Positions 56,799 to 64,000 of a DNA stretch of 64,000 nt are shown piece after piece. The stretch is from Papaver somniferum (taxonomy: Eukaryota > Streptophyta > Magnoliopsida > Ranunculales > Papaveraceae). Under the pieces are notes generated by a model. It worked only from the letters and a program-made list of their open reading frames with translations, was not told where the DNA came from and did no database searches. Location: assembly GCF_003573695.1 (NCBI RefSeq), contig NC_039362.1, positions 13,784,063 to 13,848,062 on the forward strand. Reading direction: 5' to 3'. A program made the position numbers and the translations under genes. How positions within the stretch are numbered: position 1 is the stretch's first letter; the number at the start of each line of letters is the position of its first letter.

Positions 56799-58262
56799 AT
56801 GTATCCGACAATAAAAATTCCATCATCATGTATTGTATTACCTCAAACCAATAACCCTTTTAAAATAAATGCAAGCATGATACAAATACTTCCTATATTT
56901 CGAGGGTTCGATTCTGAGAACCCCTATACTCATGTAAGAGAGTTTGAAAAAATTTGTCGGACTATGCAACCTGATCATATGTCCGAAGACTCTCTGAAAT
57001 TGCGTTTGTTTACATTTTCTTTAAAGGAAAGGGCCAAAACATGGTTTTACGGTTTGAGACCACAATCAATCAACACTTGGGACCAACTCACAGATCTATT
57101 TTTCAAAAAATTCTTTCCACATCATAGGACCATCGCTATTCGTCAAAGTATCAATTGTTTTGTCCAATTGGATGAGGAATCTGTTTTTCACTATTTTGAA
57201 CGTTTTAATGATTTGTTGAGCGAATGTCCGCACCATGGATTTGAGAAGTGGAGACTTGTCGTCATCCTCTATGAGGGACTAGACTTTAAATCTCGAACCA
57301 TGGTTGAGTCTATGTGTAATGGTGAGTTTATTGATAAATCTGTGGATGATGCATGGAATTTTTTAGCCGAGATTGCAGAGAAAACCCATCAATGGGAATC
57401 CGTTAGGGAAACAGGAACAACACCACATGATATGAGTCACCCCCATGAATTAGAGTTTTATTCTTGTAATAGCTCCGACCTTAGGATTGAAAATTATCCT
57501 AGATTGCAAAATCCCTATCATGATGATGATGATGATTATGATGTTATGTTAGAAGAACATGTCTATACTGAAAATGTTATGGAACCTTTGGGTTCAAATA
57601 CATTAGGCTTATCTGCCCCGACCTTAATGCATGACATTTCTTCTAGTATTCCATGTTATGTTTCCCCTGATGTGCCGATACACGAGAATAAATCTGTTGA
57701 TGATGTTGATGATTCTGAGTGTGATCTTGCCAATTTGATTGATGATTGTGAGCATGATGTGACATGTGTAGATGAGTTAGGAGATTTTGATTTGATTGAT
57801 AATGATATGCCTATTCTTCTACCTAAGTCACAATCTGATGGCCTTCCACCCAACCTAGATTTGGTTTGTACCCATATTGTCAAACCGATTTTTCTGAAAA
57901 TTCCTAATCTAGGATTGGAACTGTATGCTTCCCAAGTCCTTTTGGACTATTTTGCTTCTAAGTATAATATCTTTGAGGAACCACAGTTGGAAATTGCATG
58001 TTTGCCCGTCCCTAGCACAGTTCACTTTGAGCTAGACCTTGTGCATGATGAACCCCCAAAACTGCGAGATTTTGTTTCCAAAATTTTATCCGTTGAAAAA
58101 TCCAGGTTTGGGGGTAGCTCATTTTGTTTCACAGTTTCACTTGCGTTTCTTTCCTGTTATATTTGTGTGAAGCTGTTGAAACCTCTACACTTTGTCTTTT
58201 GGGTTGATCCTCAACTCTTTAGATTGTTAGTGTATGGTGAATTTTTGTATATAATCCAGTAG
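56799..58262 (+). CDS. LARD-B3 gag-type protein with membrane tail
   Basis: 487 aa. The N-terminal part is a retrotransposon gag domain of the Athila kind: PSCIVLPQ, FRGFDSENPYTHVREFEKIC, LKLRLFTFSLKERAKTWF, LFFKKFFPHHRT and SVFHYFERFNDLLSECPHHG. There is no CCHC zinc knuckle after it; instead there is a very acidic middle (HDDDDDYDVMLEEH, VDDVDDSECD). The C-terminal part has IPNLGLELYASQVLLDYF, KSRFGGSSF, a hydrophobic stretch (FCFTVSLAFLSCYICVKLL) and WVDPQLFRLLVYG, shared with LARD-A. The frame is open from 56799. Upstream in-frame codons look coding (RALHEY) but end in a TAA near 56775, so the original start is probably lost. It would form particles for this element. Confidence 0.75.
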   Translation: MYPTIKIPSSCIVLPQTNNPFKINASMIQILPIFRGFDSENPYTHVREFEKICRTMQPDHMSEDSLKLRLFTFSLKERAKTWFYGLRPQSINTWDQLTDLFFKKFFPHHRTIAIRQSINCFVQLDEESVFHYFERFNDLLSECPHHGFEKWRLVVILYEGLDFKSRTMVESMCNGEFIDKSVDDAWNFLAEIAEKTHQWESVRETGTTPHDMSHPHELEFYSCNSSDLRIENYPRLQNPYHDDDDDYDVMLEEHVYTENVMEPLGSNTLGLSAPTLMHDISSSIPCYVSPDVPIHENKSVDDVDDSECDLANLIDDCEHDVTCVDELGDFDLIDNDMPILLPKSQSDGLPPNLDLVCTHIVKPIFLKIPNLGLELYASQVLLDYFASKYNIFEEPQLEIACLPVPSTVHFELDLVHDEPPKLRDFVSKILSVEKSRFGGSSFCFTVSLAFLSCYICVKLLKPLHFVFWVDPQLFRLLVYGEFLYIIQ

Positions 58263-58463
58263 ATAAAATTTCTTAAAAACCCTTTTGTTCCTTTTGTATA
58301 TATTTTGCTAATCCAATATGATCTCGGCTGACATATGTTGGATTCTTGCCTTGAATAACGGAGTTCTAATATTGCTTTCGCCGAAATCGGGTATTCTCTT
58401 TCCTTTTTATCTACTCAACATGATCCTCTTCATATGTTGTATTATAATTTTGTTCATATTTTG

Positions 58464-58502
58464 AAACATTGAGGACAATGTTTAGTTTAGGTTTGGGGGT
58501 AT
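58464..58502 (+). other. LARD-B3 internal polypurine-like cassette with palindrome
   Basis: AAACATTGAGGACAATGTTT (8-bp arms, AGGA loop) is followed by GGTTTGGGGGTAT, the same core as the true tract at 59680-59694. It lies about 1.2 kb before the 3' LTR and 200 bp after the gag stop. From 58503 to 59530 there is only non-coding 3' sequence with A-runs. Confidence 0.7.
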
Positions 58503-59014
58503 AGAGTAGATACCACGATAATATGCCATAATTGAAAACAAAACTCCATCTTTTTGAAAAAATTGAAAAATTCCAAAAAAAATTGAAAAATTGAAAAATC
58601 AAAATAAAAAATTAAAAAATTAAAAAAATCATTAAAATGGATCTCATTTACCTTGAAATGTTGACTCTTGTGCAAATATGTAATTATTAGGAGTCTTAGT
58701 CTAGATATTTAGGCACCCTGATTCTAGCACAATTCACATAGTGATAAGAAATTTGCACGCGCACGATCTACCAATACATGTATGGCCTCGATCTTCAAGG
58801 TGTTTGATAGGAAGTTACGATTGCCAATCACTTTAGAATACTGAACGAAACTTGACTAGCTTGTTCTTTGTTTGGTTGGGATAGAAGGTGGAGGTTACAT
58901 TAAGAAAGACAACCATCGAATTTAACTGGGTGCATCAAAAAGGGCTACCTCTTGCAAAGTGTCATGTAATCTTTTGTTTCCTTTTGTATTTGTATCAAAA
59001 GTGTTTTCTTTTGC

Positions 59015-59048
<34 letters not shown>

Positions 59049-59539
59049 TATATCAGAAAAATACAAAAAAATCAAGTATTTATCAATTCCATCATCTCTT
59101 GTTCCAAAAATAAAAAGAGAATAGTCAATGTAAATAAGAGTCATGTAAATAGTCATTTTTTTGTTTCATTGTAATAAGCAAGGAGGGTGTATGCCATTGA
59201 TGTACAACGCGGGTAATTGTGAAATACCTCCAACTCATTCACAATTCTCGTAAAGTCCGGACAGCTAGCTAGATTTCGACCTTGGTTCTTAGCCTGAGAA
59301 ACTATCTCTTGGTGATTAGTAGTCATAACTTCAAATCTTTCTTTACACATGTGTAGATACACTTTACACTCTTATCACATGTCTTTTTTTGTTATCAGTG
59401 CTAGGATTGTGCCTTTGATAGCTAGATTGACATCTCCATTTTGCTGTGAGCTTAAACTGACTTGCACATGTCACATTTGATGGAATCTGAGCTTATATTT
59501 TGACCTAGAACTTTGTAGGTACGTTCTAAGCAAACCTTC

Positions 59540-59607
59540 ACGAGACTTCAACTCGTCCACTAGGGACACTTAGTGGTTTAAAAGGCTTAGTGCATACGCT
59601 AAATGCA
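59540..59607 (+). other. LARD-B3 three-hairpin block
   Basis: ACGAG/CTCGT with 7-nt loop ACTTCAA (59540-59556); CCACTAGG-GACA-CTTAGTGG, an 8-bp stem with one G-U pair (59557-59576); TGCAT/ATGCA around ACGCTAA (59591-59607). The block ends 87 nt before the 3' LTR. Confidence 0.7.
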
Positions 59608-59679
59608 TTCGAGAGACCAGCGACAGTGGTATAGGTAGGATTTCCTTAGTTTTGTTTTACTTGAGGACAAGTAAAATTC

Positions 59680-59694
59680 AGGTTTGGGGGTATT
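59680..59694 (+). other. LARD-B3 polypurine tract
   Basis: GGTTTGGGGGTATT directly before the 3' LTR, preceded by TTGAGGACAAGTAAAATTCA. Confidence 0.85.
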
Positions 59695-62217
59695 TGATGA
59701 GTGCCAAATATTGTATATATTTATCCATTTTTGTTGGCATTTAACTCATCTTTTGTGCATTAATTCTACATTTTATCCCATATTCTGTATTTTCATTGTT
59801 TTCAAGAATAAATATTTTTCTTACTTAATTTTGCAATTTTAGGTAATAAATAAAGTCGGGATGAATCATGGAGCGAAAAAGAGCAGAAAAGTGATGAAAA
59901 GCCAGAAGAAATTGCGCAAGGAAGCCGCGAAGAATGGTGCGCACAAGCCCAAAAAGCTAGGAATGGGCTCAAGAAGGAAGAATTGTTCTTAAAGAAGATA
60001 TGGGCTTGGCATACCCAAGGCCCAAAACCCTTACCCAAACCCATTTTCTATATCCATACCCTCCTCCATCTTCAGCCGTCAGATCGGATTATATCGAAAT
60101 CCAACGGTCGTTCCTATGCCTGTGCATCAAATCCAGATACTTTCGCTTAACACTACAACACCTAACTCCATCTGGCGCCGTTAATTTTGTTGTATTGTAT
60201 GATCTAACGGTCTCTACAAGATACACTTTATCTCACCGTCAGATTGATCTTCCATCTCCATATCCTACGGTCAAGCTTCGTAAACATCAAAAACTTGATG
60301 TCCCGACCCACACCCTAATACCTAACACATATACCCCCAAAAGAAATCAAACAAACCCTAAAAAACTAACGGGTTCTCTTCTTCTCCTCCCTCTTTCCGT
60401 CTCCTCCACACCCGACAGTGCAGGCCGTACGCCACCACCATCTCCATCACCTGCCTCCATCTCCGACAACACCATGATCTCCAGTAGCGCCACCCGACAA
60501 CAGCAGCATCCTATTCCCCTAAGCCTAGCTGTTGTATCTAACCCACACGCATCTCACTGACCTAGATGTGGGTTTGATGCAACACCTCGATTTAGGGCAT
60601 CAGAAGAATGGAGAGGAGCATAGGGAACAATTGCATAGCATGGGTCAGCGTCGAATTGGGTAAATTTTATTTTGGGAACCCTAATTTTTGGGATTTGGGG
60701 GAAACCCTAATTTTAATGTTTGGGTATAAATTGAGGGTTGGGTATCACTGTTAGAGGTGTTCTTGGACTAGCCAAGTGACCAATTAGGTTTAATTTCATT
60801 TTCTCAACTGTTCAATTTAGGGTTAACTTTAATTTCAATTTCAATTTTATTTAATTTTCAATTTCTGTTTTATTTCATGTTTAATTCCATGTTCATTTAA
60901 TTTATGTTCTTATGATTTCTGTATGTTTCTAATTTCAATTTAGTTTTGTGTTTACTGTTAGTTCACTGTAGTGTTTAAGGTTTAGTTCCTCAAATGTTAA
61001 GTTTGTTCATTGTGAAGTGATGGAATGTTAGGCTAGAAGCCTTAGAGCATTGTGTTGATTGAGCAATGGGGAGAAACTAGTGCTCACTAGTGACTGTGAG
61101 CAAACTAGTTCTCTTCCCACTCTAGTTGTATGCCTAGGCTCCCAACTTTGCCTTTCATTTTTTGTATCTTGTTCTTTCTTCACTCTTTGCCTTAGGCTAG
61201 CTGCCTTTGTGCCTTGTTCTCCCACTGCCCTTGGCTTGTAGCCTTGGTTTGCAACTATCTCTGTTTTGATATTACTTGGCTTGCACTATCACATTAGCAC
61301 TATGTCACCATTCATTGTAAATGCCACCTTAGTTTCATAATTGTTTTTGGCCTTTGTAAATACTCCAGCTGCATTGTCACTTCTCTACTGTCATTGCCAT
61401 TACCACATTGTAAATATGCAACACCATTTCCACTGTCACTGTAACCTTACTTTGTACATAAGCACTGCAGCCTTGCCCTATGCTTCATGGTTTCTTTATG
61501 TCATTGTCTTGGCTTGATGCCTTATTCTCCCTTGTTAACTCACTGCATTGTTGCACTTCCTTGACCCTGTTTTGCCCTGTCTCAGCTTGGTCCTAGAGCT
61601 AGCTATCTTGACTTAGCCTTTGTGCTAGTCTGCCTTGGCCAGTGTCATGGCCTAGAGCCTTATCTTGGTCTGACAGCTGCATTGCTTCCCTTCCACTGCT
61701 GCTGCTGCTGCTGCTACCTCAACCAGCTTTGCTACTGCAGCTGTCTGCTTCCACTCCTGATGTCTGCTGTTTCTCCAGCTCCTGCCTTGGCCACTGTCCT
61801 GCTGCCCAAGGCCCAGCCACAGTTTAGGTTAAGGCTCAAAGCCCAGTTCAGTCTTGGATTAATCTAGAAGCCCAATTCAGTCAACTGTGGGCTTAATCCA
61901 AAAGCCTAAACTCAAAAGCCCAAGACCAAATCAATTGAGTCCATTCCATTGCACTTCAAAGGTCAAGCCTAGTGCACTTCAAGACCAACTGAGCCCAAGC
62001 TCAGTTCACTTCATTATCAAACAAGCTTATAATCCAAAGGTAACCTAAAGCCCAATAGCCAACTAGAGCCCAAAATAGCTAGAAAACTCCAAAACACACC
62101 CAGTCTCTGTGGATCGACCCGTACTTGCACGATCTACAACCGACGACCGTGCACTTGCGGTATTACTGTAGGCCCGTTTTTATTACGCTTCAATTTTACA
62201 CATCTCCGGGCCCACCA
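59695..62217 (+). repeat. LARD-B3 3' LTR
   Basis: TGATGAGTGCC...GGGCCCACCA, 2523 bp. Open frames inside (for example around 60000-60560 and 61622-61867) are repeated in the 5' LTR, look like translated simple or Pro/Ser-rich sequence and are not genes. Confidence 0.9.
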
Positions 62218-62222
62218 CCATC

Positions 62223-63311
62223 CGACAGTTTGATTTTTGTATTTCTTTTCTCTTCTTGACTGTTTTCAACTCCATAGAGGTTTCTTACAGCCTTTTGATA
62301 GAATCCATTAAATGGAACTTTTTGATGACTAAGTCTAGGACCTCTAGATATTGGTTCTAGAGGATTTACTGGGAATGATCTCCACCTTCTAGACTTAGAT
62401 CTACCAGTCTTATTCTCATAGATACTGGGAAGCAGTGTTTTCGTAGTGCAGTTTACACTATGAGTAAAAACACGATTCTTGTAAAGATTTTGAAATGAGA
62501 GGCCATTAAAAATCTTTTTACGAGAATTCTGGTTTTCTGTGGGAGTGAAATTCATTGTCGATGTCGCCAGATGATTAACATGGTTGACGGTAAATTGAAG
62601 AAGATTTTGAAGATCGGAGATCTGTTTCTTCCATGTAAAACAATGTTTAGCACTATGATTTCTTTTCCCACAGAAGGAACAAGTTCTTGGAAGAGAATTG
62701 TTGAAAGACATTTATTTCAAACCCAAGTCCCATTTGGAAGTTTGCAGAATATATTTTGTAGGAACTTCCTTTGGTGAGTTTTTCTTCATGTCAGGTAACT
62801 TATATTGAGACTCAACACGTGACATAGAAGAATTTATCATTACAATGTTTTCCTTAGTCAAGGAGGAAGACTGTTTTTGGGTTAGGTGAAGAGATGCAGC
62901 AATATTCTCAGTTTCAACACGAAGGTTGTTTAAATCAGAGAACTGTGTCTCAATTAAACGCTTTTCTCTAATTGTTCCCTCTTTAACAATATTCTCAAGA
63001 GTACTAATCTTTTCTTGTTGTAGTATATTTTCTTGAGTGAGTCTTTTGATATTGTTTGAGAAGGATTCAATGATCTTATAGAGTTCACGTTGTCGACTAA
63101 GAGACTTCTCAAGTTCATCCAAGATTTGAGAATGATTGTGAAGATCAATCGTCTCAGTTGGATTTTTTTTGGTTCTGGTGGTATTCCTTTCTACCTCTGA
63201 CATCCCGTCAATTGTCTCATTTCTTTCTCTGGATTCGGAAGAATCAACTAAGGAATTATCCTTTGAGGAAAAAGCAAGACACTTGACATAGTCAAAAGTA
63301 TGGGAAGCCAT
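62223..63311 (-). pseudogene. Sire-1 gag with coiled coil and zinc knuckle
   Basis: The minus-strand frame from ATG 63311 gives about 200 aa with a long coiled coil (LDELEKSLSRQRELYKIIES, NILQQEKISTLENIV), then a TAA at 62712-62714. It continues in the same frame with a CCHC knuckle CSFCGKRNHSAKHC (62640-62681) and a basic part (KTGRSKSRRWRSF). The reading frame is cut by LARD-B3 at 62223. The usual Copia gag core (UBN2-like) was not recognised upstream of the coiled coil, so the protein is short. The start follows the primer site by about 90 bp, as expected for gag. Confidence 0.65.
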
Positions 63312-63401
63312 AGACTATGAGTAGATAAGAGATACGACTTTGTCCACATAATCAGATTGCTACAAACACAGACTTGTAAGGTCTTTTAAACGTGTTTGCC
63401 T

Positions 63402-63413
63402 GCTCTGATACCA
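63402..63413 (-). other. Sire-1 primer binding site
   Basis: Minus-strand TGGTATCAGAGC next to the LTR edge, complementary to initiator tRNA-Met. Confidence 0.9.
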
Positions 63414-63415
63414 AT

Positions 63416-64000
63416 TGAAAATGCGGGGGTCTAACAACCTCACCCAATATTTCTATTAGCAATCTGTATGAACTAACTCTAATATAATTTTAAGAGAATC
63501 AACTAGATAGTCAGACTCAATCTTAATAAAAAGTATATCAAGGAGTTAATATCTCTATCTCTTGATTTAAATCTTACTCAAGAAATCTGCGAGTTTCGAT
63601 TAAATACAAGAGAGATAAACTTTGATGGTACCAAAGACCAATATCCAAGGATCAATCAATATCCAATCAATAACCAAAGGTTGGATTTCACTATTGATCG
63701 ATACAACGCACAACCTGTGATATTTCAATTATATAACAAAATATAATACGGAATAGAAATAACACAGACACCAAAAATTTTGTTAACGAGGAAACCGCAA
63801 ATGCAGAAAAACCCCGGGACCTAGTCCATATTGAACACCACACTGTATTAAGCCGCTAAAGTCACTATCCTACTATAAACTAACTTCGGTCTGGATTGTA
63901 GTTGAACCCTAATCAATACCACACTGATTCAAGGTACAGTTGCGCTCCTTACGTCTTTGATCCCAGCAGGATACTACGCACTTGATTCCCTTAGCTGATC
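63416..64000 (-). repeat. Sire-1 5' LTR, partial (runs off the window)
   Basis: The LTR end TGAAAATGCGGGGGTCTAAC and following blocks (AATATTTCTATTAGCAATCT, AAATTTTGTTAACGAGGAAA, CCCCGGGACCTAGTCC) match 27645-28280. The two copies are clearly diverged. Confidence 0.8.

Larger units (their letters stand above)
52988..62217 (+). mobile_element. LARD-B3: complete non-autonomous Gypsy-type element with gag only
   Basis: Exact target duplication CCATC (52983-52987 and 62218-62222). LTRs of about 2.5 kb, primer site 55975-55992, gag-type ORF, polypurine tract 59680-59694. No protease, RT, RNase H or integrase is present in the 3.7-kb interior, so it needs enzymes in trans, probably from an Athila-like Gypsy element judging by its gag and primer site. 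It interrupts the gag of Sire-1. Confidence 0.9.
27645..64000 (-). mobile_element. Sire-1: Sirevirus-like Copia element, minus strand, no pol
   Basis: Reading on the minus strand: 5' LTR from beyond 64000 to 63416, primer site 63402-63413, gag (63311 to about 62223), a LARD-B3 insertion, the rest of the interior (52982-50646), polypurine tract 50631-50645, and 3' LTR 50630-48863 plus 28362-27645 (about 2.49 kb), split by Tat-1. The left flank ACAAC (27640-27644) should recur beyond the window. The interior without insertions is only about 3.55 kb and contains no protease, integrase or RT, so the element is non-autonomous. Confidence 0.75.

Overview
The window reads as intergenic chromatin of a flowering plant, probably a eudicot with a large repeat-rich genome. 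There are GT-AG introns, plant-type Copia and Gypsy retrotransposons, a PIF/Harbinger DNA transposon and MITEs. There is no bacterial gene organisation and no host single-copy gene I can support. I cannot name the species. Almost every long reading frame belongs to a mobile element. Working names: Copia-1, LARD-A, LARD-B1/B2/B3, Tat-1, Sire-1, Sire-2.

Left part (1-17263). A PIF/Harbinger transposon (about 460-4544) carries a broken MYB-like partner gene and an apparently intact two-exon DDE transposase. It is followed by a perfect 22-bp palindrome and two MITE candidates. A decayed LINE on the minus strand (5885-6480 and 11766-11960) was split by a complete but mutated Copia element (6481-11765; near-identical 5-bp target duplication GATGT/GATGC). 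A Stowaway-like MITE and decayed LTR fragments follow, one of them interrupted by a 2.8-kb solo LTR (12940-15768) with a GAGAG target duplication.

Right part (17264-64000) is a stack of insertions. Sire-2 (plus strand, from 17264) has LARD-A (17918-24280, duplication ATGAT) in its 5' LTR. Its interior is cut at 27484 by the tip of another LTR, which is cut at 27645 by Sire-1 (minus strand, running past 64000). The 3' LTR of Sire-1 contains Tat-1 (28363-48862, minus strand). The integrase gene of Tat-1 contains LARD-B1 (33794-44793). The LTR of LARD-B1 contains LARD-B2 (34374-41848, minus strand, duplication AACAC). The gag of Sire-1 contains LARD-B3 (52988-62217, plus strand, duplication CCATC).

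How the parts work together. Only Copia-1 and Tat-1 keep recognisable pol genes, and both are broken by nonsense codons and frameshifts. Tat-1 has protease, RT, two RNase H domains and integrase, but no gag. It carries a spliced coiled-coil gene on the opposite strand. LARD-A and LARD-B have no pol and must have borrowed enzymes. Their LTRs look unrelated, yet they share a C-terminal protein tail, an internal copy of the polypurine-tract cassette, and a block of three hairpins at a fixed distance (about 85-87 nt) from the 3' LTR. That shared, apparently structured module is the most interesting signal in the window.
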